Below are positions 55,168-63,488 of a DNA stretch of 64,000 nucleotides, piece after piece (position 1 is the first letter of the stretch; each line of letters opens with the position of its first letter). A program made the position numbers and the translations under genes. Source of the DNA: Nocardioides alpinus. Its GTDB lineage: Bacteria > Actinomycetota > Actinomycetes > Propionibacteriales > Nocardioidaceae. The notes beneath the pieces are model-generated. The model was not told where the DNA came from and ran no database searches. It worked only from the letters and a program-made list of their open reading frames with translations. The stretch lies in the NCBI RefSeq assembly GCF_900112035.1, contig NZ_FOKC01000001.1, forward strand, positions 1-64,000. The letters are read 5' to 3'.

Positions 55168-55935
55168 TCATCCGAGCTTGCGCCCACCGTCGACGTAGAG
55201 CGTCTGGCCTGTGATGAAGGACGCATCGTCGCTGCACAGGAAGGCGGCCGCAGCAGCGATGTCCTCGGGCTGCCCGACACGTCGTACGGGCGTGGCCTCG
55301 GCGTTGACGCGCTGCAGCTCCTCGGGCTCCATCTTGAGACGCCGCGCGGTGGCGTCGGTCATCTCGGTGACGATGAAGCCGGGGGCGATCGCGTTGGCGG
55401 TGATGCCGAACGGGCCGAGCTCGATGCCGAGCGTGCGGGTCAGCCCCTGGATGCCCATCTTGGCCGCGGAGTAGTTGGCCTGGCCGCGGTTGCCCAGCGC
55501 GGAGACGCTGGAGAGGTTGAGGATCTTGCCGTACTTCTGCTCCACGAACCGCGACTGGGCTGCCTTGGTCATGTTGAAGACGCCCTTGAGGTGGACGCCC
55601 ATCACCATGTCCCAGTCCTCCTCGGTCATCTTGAAGAGCAGGTTGTCGCGGGTGACACCGGCGTTGTTGACGAGGATGTGGATCCCACCGAGCTCGTCGA
55701 CGACGCGCTGCACGGCCGCCTCCGCGGCTGAGCCGTCCACGACGTCGCAGCCCACGCCGATCGCCCTCGCCCCGTCCGCCAGCTCGAGCCGGGAGGCGGC
55801 GTCCTGGGCGGCGGACTCGTCGAGGTCGAGGATCGCGACGGACGAACCCTCGGTGGCGAAGCGCTGGGCGATGCCGAAGCCGATGCCTCGCGCTGCTCCG
55901 GTGATGACGGCGACGCGGCGGTCGAAACGACCCAT
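55168..55935 (-). CDS. fabG: 3-oxoacyl-ACP/acetoacetyl-CoA reductase-type SDR
   Basis: A 255-residue short-chain reductase. The NAD(P) motif TGAARGIG is at 12-19, and Ser143, Tyr155 and Lys159 (SSVSALGNRGQANYSAAKMG) form the active site. The APGFIVTEMT segment is FabG-like. It could serve fatty-acid synthesis or polyhydroxyalkanoate precursor supply. A ribosome site AAGGAG precedes the ATG. It has its own terminator. Confidence 0.85.
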   Translation of the reverse strand: MGRFDRRVAVITGAARGIGFGIAQRFATEGSSVAILDLDESAAQDAASRLELADGARAIGVGCDVVDGSAAEAAVQRVVDELGGIHILVNNAGVTRDNLLFKMTEEDWDMVMGVHLKGVFNMTKAAQSRFVEQKYGKILNLSSVSALGNRGQANYSAAKMGIQGLTRTLGIELGPFGITANAIAPGFIVTEMTDATARRLKMEPEELQRVNAEATPVRRVGQPEDIAAAAAFLCSDDASFITGQTLYVDGGRKLG

Positions 55936-56009
55936 GGGGACTCCTTGAGATCGGGGTGTGCGAGGTCCAGGTGGAACGGTCCACCGAGGCTACCGGTGCC
56001 GATTGTCGC

Positions 56010-56015
56010 TACGGT
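56010..56015 (+). promoter_or_regulatory. -10 box TACGGT, leaderless, PAP2 gene
   Basis: TACGGT ends six bases before the ATG at 56022, which selects that start over the one at 55956. Confidence 0.5.
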
Positions 56016-56021
56016 GTGCGG

Positions 56022-57086
56022 ATGGGTCGGGGGGAGTTCCGCGCCGCGGCCGTCGTGGCGGCCGTGATGGCCGTCCTGGCGGCGCTGGTCGCATGGACCC
56101 ACCACCTGCCGCTGCGCGATCCTGACGGCGCGTCCCTGCCGACCTGGTTCCGGCTGCCGGTGATCGTGGCCTCGGCGGTCGCGCTGGACGTCGCCACCCG
56201 CTGGGTCCTGCTCGTACGTCGTGGAGGCACCGCACCCGCCGATGCCCTCCGCGCGGTGGTGGTCGAGCGCTGGAACCGCGACCAGATCCGGTTCACCGTG
56301 AGCGGGCTGGTGACCTGGTACGTCGCCTACGTCGCCTTCCGCAACCTCAAGAGCTACGTCCCGTTCGTGACCGACCGGTTGGCCGATCCCGAGCTGGCCC
56401 GGATCGACCGGTTCCTGTGGTTCGGCCACGACCCGGCCGTCCTCCTGCACGACGTGCTCGGCACGTCGTGGGCCAACTGGCTGATGGCGGCGGTCTACCT
56501 GATCTGGATCGGCCTGGTGCCGGCCACCCTGGCCATCGCACTGGTGTGGACCCGGAGGTCGACGGCCGGCGCCTGGTACGTCACCGCCATCTCCCTCGAC
56601 TGGTGCCTGGGCGCTGCCCTCTACTACGCCGTTCCGTCGCTCGGCCCGACGTACTCCCGTCCCGAGTGGTTCGCCTCGCTGCCCCACACGCCCAACACCT
56701 CGGTGCGCGACACCCTGCTGGCCGACCGGATCGAGGTCCTCTCCGGCCCCTGGGACACCAACACCGTGCAGACGATTGCCGCCTTCGCGTCGCTGCACGT
56801 GGCCGTGATGGTCACGATCTGCCTGGTCGCCGAGGCGATGCGGCTGCCGATCGCGGTCCGGGCGGCCGCGTGGACGTTCCTCGGGCTCACCAGCGTGGCC
56901 ACGATCTACCTCGGGTGGCACTTCTTCGTGGACGTCCTCGCCGGGGTGCTCGTCGGCGCGGCAGCCGTCGTGCTCGCGGCGAAGGCGACCGGCAATCCCC
57001 TGCGGCGACGCGACGAGCCGTGGACGTTCCGCACGTTGCCCGAGGTGTCGTCGGAGTCCGACCCGGTCCCGGGCCGCAGCGGCTGA
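56022..57086 (+). CDS. PAP2-superfamily membrane protein (inositolphosphotransferase-like)
   Basis: A 354-residue membrane protein with about six to eight hydrophobic helices. The active-site pieces ASLHVAVMVTICLV and TIYLGWHFFVDVLAGVLVGA carry the His and Asp of the C-terminal PAP2 motif, in the form seen in Aur1/Ipt1-like enzymes. It probably transfers a phosphorylated head group to a lipid or removes a lipid phosphate. It is convergent with the HIT gene. Confidence 0.82.
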   Translation: MGRGEFRAAAVVAAVMAVLAALVAWTHHLPLRDPDGASLPTWFRLPVIVASAVALDVATRWVLLVRRGGTAPADALRAVVVERWNRDQIRFTVSGLVTWYVAYVAFRNLKSYVPFVTDRLADPELARIDRFLWFGHDPAVLLHDVLGTSWANWLMAAVYLIWIGLVPATLAIALVWTRRSTAGAWYVTAISLDWCLGAALYYAVPSLGPTYSRPEWFASLPHTPNTSVRDTLLADRIEVLSGPWDTNTVQTIAAFASLHVAVMVTICLVAEAMRLPIAVRAAAWTFLGLTSVATIYLGWHFFVDVLAGVLVGAAAVVLAAKATGNPLRRRDEPWTFRTLPEVSSESDPVPGRSG

Positions 57087-57098
57087 CACCCCTTCGAC

Positions 57099-57515
57099 TC
57101 ACCCGGCGCCGAGGGCCGCCCTCAGGCGCTCGGCGTACGTCGCTGCCTCGGCGTCGGCGTACTTCGTGCGGGGCCAGAAGAAGCCGCGCAGCCCGTCGCC
57201 CTTGGTGCGCGGCACCACGTGGAGGTGCAGGTGAGGCACGGACTGGCTGACGGTGTTGTTGATCGCGACGAACGAGCCCTGTGCCCCGAGCCCGTCCTTG
57301 ACCGCCGTGGCGAGTCGCTGCGCGGCGGCGAGGAACCCGTCGCGCAGCCCGGCCGGGAGGTCGGGCAGCGTCTCGACGTGCTCGCGCGGCACCAGCAGCA
57401 CGTGTCCCTTGAAGACCGGACGGGTGTCGAGGAAGGCGACGAGGTCGTCGGTCTCGAGGACGACGTGGCCGGGGATCTCGCCGGAGATGATCTGGCAGAA
57501 GACGCAGTCGACCAT
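57099..57515 (-). CDS. HIT-family nucleotide hydrolase/transferase
   Basis: A 138-residue protein. The histidine triad HLHLHVVP holds the nucleophile, and CVFCQIISGEIPGHVV at the N-terminus includes two cysteines. The first part (DLVAFLDTRPVFKGHVLLVP) is HINT-like. It hydrolyses adenosine phosphoramidates or related nucleotides. It lies 16 bases after the UvrA-like gene, probably in one operon. Confidence 0.92.
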   Translation of the reverse strand: MVDCVFCQIISGEIPGHVVLETDDLVAFLDTRPVFKGHVLLVPREHVETLPDLPAGLRDGFLAAAQRLATAVKDGLGAQGSFVAINNTVSQSVPHLHLHVVPRTKGDGLRGFFWPRTKYADAEAATYAERLRAALGAG

Positions 57516-57531
57516 GGCGTCAGTGTGCCCG

Positions 57532-59964
57532 TCAGGCCAGGTGGCGGGCCAGGTAGGGGGCGGTGGCGCTGCCGGGCGCGGCAGCGACGTCGCTCGGGGT
57601 CCCCGTGGCCACCACCCGGCCACCCTGGTCCCCACCGCCGGGCCCCAGGTCGATGACCCAGTCGGCCGTGGCGACGGTGTCCAGGTCGTGCTCGACGAGC
57701 ACCACGGTGTTGCCGGCGTCGACGAGGCGGTGCAGCTGGCGCAGCAGCAGGGCGATGTCGGCCGGGTGGAGGCCCGCGGTGGGCTCGTCGAGCAGGTAGA
57801 GCGCGTGCCCTCGTCGCGCCCGTTGCAGCTCGGTCGCGAGCTTGATCCGCTGCGCCTCGCCGCCGCTGAGCTCGGTGGCCGGCTGGCCCAGGCGCAGGTA
57901 GCCGAGACCGACCTCGCGCAAGGTCTGGAGGCTGCGGGCGGCGGCCGGCACGTCGGCCAGGACATCGGCCGCCTGCTCCACCGTGAGGCCCAGCACGTCG
58001 GCGATGGTCAGGTCGTGCCAGGTGATCTCGAGGGTCTCGGCGTTGTAGCGCGCGCCGTGGCACGTCGGGCAGGGCGCGTACGTCCCGGGCAGGAAGAGCA
58101 GCTCGACCGAGACGAATCCCTCGCCCTGGCAGGTCTCGCAGCGGCCCTCGGCGACGTTGAAGGAGAACCGGCCGACGCCGTAGCCGCGGTCCCGAGCCTC
58201 GGGCGTGGCGGCGAACACCTTGCGGACCGCGTCGAAGAGGCCGGTGTAGGTCGCGAGGTTGGACCGCGGCGTGCGACCGATCGGACGCTGGTCCACGCGC
58301 ACCAGGCGGTCGAAGGACTCCAGTCCCGTCACGTCGTCGACGTCGATCTCCAGCTCGGTCTCCTCGGCGTCGTCGGGGGCCTGGCCGAGGTGTCGTCGCA
58401 CCAGCTCGGCCAGCACCTGGGTGACCAGCGTGGACTTGCCCGAGCCGGAGACACCGGTGACCGCGGTGAGGACGCAGAGCGGGAGGTCGACCGAGAGGTC
58501 GGACAGGTTGTGCCGGCTGACGCCGCGCAGGTGGAGCCACCCGTGAGGCGTACGACCGTGGCGCTCCAGCGGCGCGACCCGCCCGAAGAGGTGCGCCCCG
58601 GTGACCGACTCCTCGACCTGCTCGAGCCCGTCGACCGGGCCGGAGTAGAGCACCTGTCCCCCGGCCTCGCCCGCGCCCGGACCGATGTCGACGATCCAGT
58701 CGGCACGGCGTACGACGTCGAGGTCGTGCTCGACGACGAACAGGGAGTTGCCCGAGCGCTTGAGTCGGTCGAGCACCTCGAGCAGGGGCTCGGCGTCGGC
58801 GGGGTGCAGGCCGGCGGACGGCTCGTCGAGCACGTAGACGACCCCGAACAGGCCCGAGCGCAGCTGGGTGGCGATGCGCAGCCGCTGGGCCTCTCCGGGC
58901 GAGAGCGTGGTGGAGCTGCGACCCAGGGCGAGATAGCCGAGACCGAGGTCGAGCAGCACCTCGACGCGCTCCACGACGTCCCTGCAGAGCCGCACCGCCA
59001 CCTCCGTCTCCCCGAGCTCGACCACCGGTCGCAGCAGGGCCACCAGATCGACGAACGAGAGCGCGTTGGTCTCGGCGATGCTCAGTCCCTGGAAGGTGAC
59101 CGCGAGCGACTCGGGCCGCAGCCCGGTGCCGTGGCAGACCGGGCAGACGGTGCTGCGGACGAAGCGCATCGCCTTGTCGCGCATCATCTGGCTCCTGGTG
59201 TCGGCCAGGGTGTGGCGCACGTGCTTGCGCGCGCTCCAGAAAGTGCCGTGGTAGTCGCGCCCCGTCGTGTCGTCGGCCTCGCCGCGTCGGTCGATGAGGA
59301 CGCGTGGCTGCTCGTCGGTGTAGAGCAGCCAGTCGCGGTCCTTGCGGGAGAGCTCGCGCCACGGGACGTCGACGTCGATGCCGACGGCCTTGGTCACCCG
59401 CAGCAGGTTCTTGCCCTGCCAGGCGCCGGGCCAGGCCGCGATCGCCCCGTCGCGGATGCTCAGCGACTCGTCGGGGACGAGCAGGTCCTCGGCGACGTCG
59501 TGCGCCTCGCCCAGCCCGTGACAGGTGGGGCACGCCCCGGCAGCGGTGTTCGGCGAGAACGCCTCGGCCGCCAACCGCTCCGCTCCCGCGGGGTAGGTGC
59601 CGGCCCGCGAGTAGAGCATCCGGACGAGGTTGGACAGCGTGGTCAGGGTGCCGACGCTCGAGCGCGAGCTGGGCGCGCCGCGACGCTGCTGGAGGGCCAC
59701 CGCGGGTGGCAGCCCGGTGATCTCCTGCACGTGCGGTGCCCCGACCTGCTGCAGCAGCCGGCGGGCGTACGGCGCCACGGACTCGAAGTAGCGCCGCTGG
59801 GCCTCGGCGTAGAGGGTGCCGAAGGCGAGGGAGGACTTGCCGGACCCGGACACCCCCGTGAAGGCCACCATCGCGTCACGCGGGATGTCGAGGTCGACGT
59901 CACGGAGGTTGTTCTCGCTCGCTCCTCGGACGTGGACGAAGTGGTCCGTCGGGTCGTGGGTCAC
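57532..59964 (-). CDS. UvrA-like ABC excinuclease paralogue (short form)
   Basis: An 810-residue tandem ABC ATPase. Walker A sites read GVSGSGKSS (37-45) and GVSGSGKST (near 490); signatures are LSPGEAQR and LSGGEAQR. Four zinc-type pairs are visible: CPTCHGLG, CPVCHGTG, CETCQGEG and CPTCHGAR. At 810 residues it is about 140 shorter than UvrA, which fits UvrA2/DrrC-type proteins that lack the UvrB-binding domain and often confer drug or DNA-damage resistance. The true uvrA is not in the window. Confidence 0.9.
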   Translation of the reverse strand: MTHDPTDHFVHVRGASENNLRDVDLDIPRDAMVAFTGVSGSGKSSLAFGTLYAEAQRRYFESVAPYARRLLQQVGAPHVQEITGLPPAVALQQRRGAPSSRSSVGTLTTLSNLVRMLYSRAGTYPAGAERLAAEAFSPNTAAGACPTCHGLGEAHDVAEDLLVPDESLSIRDGAIAAWPGAWQGKNLLRVTKAVGIDVDVPWRELSRKDRDWLLYTDEQPRVLIDRRGEADDTTGRDYHGTFWSARKHVRHTLADTRSQMMRDKAMRFVRSTVCPVCHGTGLRPESLAVTFQGLSIAETNALSFVDLVALLRPVVELGETEVAVRLCRDVVERVEVLLDLGLGYLALGRSSTTLSPGEAQRLRIATQLRSGLFGVVYVLDEPSAGLHPADAEPLLEVLDRLKRSGNSLFVVEHDLDVVRRADWIVDIGPGAGEAGGQVLYSGPVDGLEQVEESVTGAHLFGRVAPLERHGRTPHGWLHLRGVSRHNLSDLSVDLPLCVLTAVTGVSGSGKSTLVTQVLAELVRRHLGQAPDDAEETELEIDVDDVTGLESFDRLVRVDQRPIGRTPRSNLATYTGLFDAVRKVFAATPEARDRGYGVGRFSFNVAEGRCETCQGEGFVSVELLFLPGTYAPCPTCHGARYNAETLEITWHDLTIADVLGLTVEQAADVLADVPAAARSLQTLREVGLGYLRLGQPATELSGGEAQRIKLATELQRARRGHALYLLDEPTAGLHPADIALLLRQLHRLVDAGNTVVLVEHDLDTVATADWVIDLGPGGGDQGGRVVATGTPSDVAAAPGSATAPYLARHLA

Positions 59965-60067
59965 CTGCCATTCCTACTCGCAGGGGGAAGGGCAGCGCTC
60001 GTCGGGGGCACCGGCAGGCTGTCCACAGAAGATCACGTCGCGCCGGTGGCCTGTCGGTCCCATTGCC

Positions 60068-60073
60068 TATAAT
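60068..60073 (+). promoter_or_regulatory. Consensus -10 box TATAAT, leaderless, DUF222/HNH gene
   Basis: An exact TATAAT ends seven bases before the ATG at 60081, followed by AGAACAC. No ribosome site is present. An exact consensus is rare in this GC-rich window. Confidence 0.65.
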
Positions 60074-60080
60074 AGAACAC

Positions 60081-61487
60081 ATGATCGACTCCTTCCTCGA
60101 CCTCGACGCAGCGGCCCTTCTGGCCGCCGCGGGTGACGTGGTGCGGGAGCGACGGCTGGCCGAGGTCCGTGATCTCGAGGTGCTGGCGCAGTGGGCCGCG
60201 ATCCACTCGAGCGACCCGACCGAGGGGCCGGACGGTCGCCGTGCACGCGTCCTCGGTGACGTGCTGGTCCATCTCGGCGGCGAGGGCACGCCCCGCGTGC
60301 AGGACTTCTGCCTCGGCGAGATCGCCGTGGCGCGCGGCACCGGTGTCACGGCGACCACCCACGCGATCGCCGACGTGCTGGACCTCCAGCACCGCCTGCC
60401 CCTCACCTGGGCGGCACTGCTCGACGGTCGAGCCGAGGTCTACGTCGCGCGGCGCGTGGCGAGGCTGACGCGACACCTGCCGGCGGACAAGGTCGGTGTC
60501 GTCGACGCCGCCGTCGCGCGGATCATCGCGCACGAGGCGGGCGGTCGGGTCCTCGCCGTGGCCGAGGCGAAGATCATCGAAGCCGATCCGGCGCTCCACG
60601 ACGAGCGGGTGGAGGCCGAGCGGGCCCGGCGCTACGTCGGGTTCGGGCGCACCGACGAGTTCGGCCTCCGGACCGTCATCGCGCGCATCGAGGCCGGCGA
60701 CGCCGTCTGGATCGCCGCGACCGTCGAGCGCGTCGCCGAGATCCTCGCGCCGACCCACCCGCACGCCCGCGCGGACGAGCTCCGCGCCGTCGCCTTCGGG
60801 TTCCTCGCCCGTCCCGCCGAGCTGTTGCAGCTGCTGCTCGAGCACACCGAACCGACCCTGTCCGAGCCCGAGACGCCGAGCCGCTCCACCGCCTTCCCCG
60901 CTGACCTCCTCGACGCCCTGCGTGGCGCCGACCTGTCACCGCTGGCACCGAGGGCAGTGCTCTACGTCCACCTCCACGAGGCGGCTCTTCGCGGCGCGGA
61001 TGCCGTTGCGCGCGTCGAGGACCTCGGACCCGTCGCCCTCTCCTCGCTCTGCAGCCTCCTGGGTGGCACGAGCTTGACGGTCCGTCCGGTGCGCGACCTG
61101 TCCTCGCGCGTGCGCTCCACCTCCTACGAGCACCCCGAGTCGCTCAAGGAGCAGACCTACCTCCGGACAGGCGGCGACTACTGGCCCTACGCCACGTCCA
61201 CCAGCCGCCGCGTCGACTACGACCACCCCACGGCGTACGACGACACGGGTCCACCCCGGTCACCGCAGACCGGCTCCCACAACTCCGGCCCGCTGGGTCG
61301 ACGACACCACCGCTGGAAGACGCATGCGGGCTTTCGTTCGCGCCAGTGCGGCGAGGGACGCTATGTCTGGCTGACCCCGCACGGGCTGGCCTTCCTCGTC
61401 GACCACCTCGGCACCCGGCGGATCGATCCGGGCAAGGCGCAGCAGATGTACGACGCGCCGGCCGGCGTGGACCTCTACTTCACCTAG
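60081..61487 (+). CDS. DUF222/HNH endonuclease-domain protein, zinc cysteines lost
   Basis: A 468-residue protein. The N-terminal DUF222 part (about 1-300) is helical. The C-terminal HNH-like region reads RRVDYDHPTAYDD, then GSHNSGPLGRRHHRWKTHAG, keeping the D-H, N and H-H pattern. The CxxC pairs that usually bind a structural zinc are absent: the matching stretch is GDYWPYATSTSRR. These genes come in many copies in actinobacterial genomes and their role is unknown. The stop codon doubles as part of the next promoter. Confidence 0.85.
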   Translation: MIDSFLDLDAAALLAAAGDVVRERRLAEVRDLEVLAQWAAIHSSDPTEGPDGRRARVLGDVLVHLGGEGTPRVQDFCLGEIAVARGTGVTATTHAIADVLDLQHRLPLTWAALLDGRAEVYVARRVARLTRHLPADKVGVVDAAVARIIAHEAGGRVLAVAEAKIIEADPALHDERVEAERARRYVGFGRTDEFGLRTVIARIEAGDAVWIAATVERVAEILAPTHPHARADELRAVAFGFLARPAELLQLLLEHTEPTLSEPETPSRSTAFPADLLDALRGADLSPLAPRAVLYVHLHEAALRGADAVARVEDLGPVALSSLCSLLGGTSLTVRPVRDLSSRVRSTSYEHPESLKEQTYLRTGGDYWPYATSTSRRVDYDHPTAYDDTGPPRSPQTGSHNSGPLGRRHHRWKTHAGFRSRQCGEGRYVWLTPHGLAFLVDHLGTRRIDPGKAQQMYDAPAGVDLYFT

Positions 61488-61490
61488 GCT
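61485..61490 (+). promoter_or_regulatory. -10 box TAGGCT, leaderless, BtuF-like gene
   Basis: TAGGCT starts with the TAG stop of the DUF222 gene and ends six bases before the GTG at 61497. Confidence 0.5.
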
Positions 61491-61496
61491 CCACGG

Positions 61497-62369
61497 GTGC
61501 GCATCGTCTCGCTGATCCCGTCCGCCACCGAGATCCTCTTCGCGGTCGGAGCCGGTGACGACGTGGTCGGCGTGACCTTCGAGTGCGACCACCCCCCGGC
61601 TGCGCGCGAGCGCCGGGTGGTGTCCACCTCCGCGATGCCCGAGGGGCTGACGCCGAAGGAGATCGACGACTTCGTCGCCGCGGCGATGACCGCGGGCGAG
61701 GACCTCTACCGACTCGACTCCGGCGCCCTGGCCGAGCTCGACGCGGACCTGGTCGTCACCCAGGACCTGTGTGCGGTGTGTGCCGTGGACGTCGGCACCG
61801 TCGACGACGCCCTGTCCTTCCTGGGCTGCCGTGCGGACGTCGCGACCATCGACCCCCACACCCTCGACGACGTGCTCGCGTCGATCGTCGAGGTGGGGCG
61901 CCTGACCGACCGTCGCGAAGAGGCCGCTGCAGTCGTGGCCTCGCTCGAGGAGCGCCTGGCAGTTGTTGCTGCGCGGGTGGCCGGACGTCCGCGACCCCGC
62001 GTGCTCGTCCTCGAGTGGACCGACCCACCCTTCGCCCCGGGGCACTGGATCCCCGAGATGGTCACCCGCGCCGGCGGCGAGCCGACGATCGGCGTCGCCG
62101 GGACCCGCTCGAGCCGGATCACCTGGGAGGAGGCTGTGGGTTCGCGCCCCGACCTCGTGGTGTGCGCGCCCTGCGGGTTCGACCTCGACGGCAGCACCGC
62201 GCTGGCGAAGGACGTACGTCACCGGTTCCCCGACGTGCCGGTCTGGGCCGTGGATGCCGACGGCCACTTCGCCCGACCGGGTCCGCGGCTCGTGGACGGG
62301 GTCGAGGTGCTGGCGGGGATCCTGCACCCGGAGCCGGGCCCCGCGCCGGTCCACGCCCGCCGGATCTGA
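61497..62369 (+). CDS. BtuF/helical-backbone metal-receptor-like protein without a signal peptide
   Basis: A 290-residue type III binding-protein fold. RIVSLIPSATEILFAVGAGD and GVTFECDHPP are the opening segments of cobalamin/Fe-siderophore-binding proteins, and TIDPHTLDDVLASIVEVGRL follows. There is no signal peptide or lipobox, so it is probably cytoplasmic, unlike true BtuF. No transport genes are adjacent. The ligand could be a corrinoid or a metal chelate. A role in cobalamin handling is only suggestive. Confidence 0.78.
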   Translation: MRIVSLIPSATEILFAVGAGDDVVGVTFECDHPPAARERRVVSTSAMPEGLTPKEIDDFVAAAMTAGEDLYRLDSGALAELDADLVVTQDLCAVCAVDVGTVDDALSFLGCRADVATIDPHTLDDVLASIVEVGRLTDRREEAAAVVASLEERLAVVAARVAGRPRPRVLVLEWTDPPFAPGHWIPEMVTRAGGEPTIGVAGTRSSRITWEEAVGSRPDLVVCAPCGFDLDGSTALAKDVRHRFPDVPVWAVDADGHFARPGPRLVDGVEVLAGILHPEPGPAPVHARRI

Positions 62370-62376
62370 GGCAGGC

Positions 62377-62841
62377 TCAGCCCTCTTCGTCGCGCACCAG
62401 CACGACGAACTCCCGCCCGTCGCGCGCGGCCTCGAAGGCCGCGACCCGGACGAACCCCAAGGACTCGACGACCCTCAGCGCGCGGGTGTTGAACGCCGCG
62501 ACGGTGACCCGGAACGCGGCGGGCGCGAAGTGGGCACGGCCGAAGTCCAGTCCCGCCGTGATGGCAGAGCGCCCGAGCCCCTGCCCGGTGAGCGACGGAC
62601 GGAGGCCGCCACCGGTGTCGAGTGCCGAGTCGTCGTAGTCCCACCCGGGCACCCGCCCGTCGGGGCCGAAGGAGCGGAACCCGACCAGGTCGTCACCGGT
62701 GAGGACTGCGTGGAAGCCGACCGCGGGCGAGAGCAGCTCGTCGGGTTCAGCTCCGACCATGTCGTAGAGGTCGTAGGGAGGGTCGTAGCGCCAGGTCGCG
62801 AGGTCTTCGGCGTGCTCGCGCGTCAGCGGTGCCAGGTGCAT
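62377..62841 (-). CDS. GNAT-family N-acetyltransferase
   Basis: A 154-residue acetyltransferase of the RimJ/RimL style. The acetyl-CoA loop reads SLTGQGLGRSAI (Q/R-x-x-G-x-G/A pattern) and the C-terminal AAFNTRALRVVESLGFVRVA is typical. The ATG at 62841 has GGAGGG eight bases upstream; a GTG at 62850, overlapping the regulator stop, is possible. The substrate is unknown. Confidence 0.85.
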   Translation of the reverse strand: MHLAPLTREHAEDLATWRYDPPYDLYDMVGAEPDELLSPAVGFHAVLTGDDLVGFRSFGPDGRVPGWDYDDSALDTGGGLRPSLTGQGLGRSAITAGLDFGRAHFAPAAFRVTVAAFNTRALRVVESLGFVRVAAFEAARDGREFVVLVRDEEG

Positions 62842-62846
62842 GACGC

Positions 62847-63488
62847 TCACCCTCCCAGACCCGCCCGGTGGGCGAGCATGACGAGCTGGGCGCGGTCGCG
62901 CGCCTCCAGCTTGGTGAGCAGGTGGCTCACGTGGGTCTTCACGGTCGAGTAGCTCACCACGAGCCGGTCGGCGATCTCGAGGTTCGACAACCCGAGCGCC
63001 ACGGCGACAAGGACCTCGTGCTCGCGCTGGGTCAGCGGCGGCAGCGTGAGCACCGCCTTCTCCGCCCGCGCGAACCGGTCGAGCATCCGCCGGGTCACCT
63101 CGGGGGCGAGCAGGGCCTCACCGGCGGCGACGACCTCGACCGCACGCACCAGGTCCGCGGGTTCGGTGTCCTTCAGGACGAAGCCGCTGGCTCCGGCACG
63201 GAGTGCTGCGACGACGTAGTCGTCGGCGGCGAAGGTCGTCAGGACGAGGACCCGGACACCCGCGGTGATCGGGCTGGAGGTGATGTGGCGGGTGGCCTCG
63301 ATGCCGTCCATCCCCGGCATCCGGATGTCCATCAGCACGACGTCGGGCAGGTGGTGCCTGGCCGCCGCCAGTGCGCCGGCCCCGTCCACGGCCTCTGCGA
63401 CCACCTCGATGCCCGGCTCGGCCCCGAGGATCAGGGCGAAGCCGCTCCTGACGAGGGTTTGGTCGTCGGCCACCACGACGCGGATCAC
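62847..63488 (-). CDS. NarL/FixJ-family response regulator
   Basis: A 213-residue regulator. The acid pocket VVADDQ, phosphoacceptor Asp54 in VLMDIRMPGMDG and Lys in FVLKDTEP are present, then a LuxR-type helix-turn-helix (LTQREHEVLVAVALGLSNLE, SYSTVKTHVSHLLTKL) at about 145-205. The GTG overlaps the kinase stop by four bases (GTGA). It pairs with the partial kinase at the right edge. Confidence 0.93.
   Translation of the reverse strand: MIRVVVADDQTLVRSGFALILGAEPGIEVVAEAVDGAGALAAARHHLPDVVLMDIRMPGMDGIEATRHITSSPITAGVRVLVLTTFAADDYVVAALRAGASGFVLKDTEPADLVRAVEVVAAGEALLAPEVTRRMLDRFARAEKAVLTLPPLTQREHEVLVAVALGLSNLEIADRLVVSYSTVKTHVSHLLTKLEARDRAQLVMLAHRAGLGG

Noticed and set aside
57532..59964. Canonical UvrA
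   Set aside because: Too short and lacking the UvrB-binding domain; it fits the UvrA-like accessory class.
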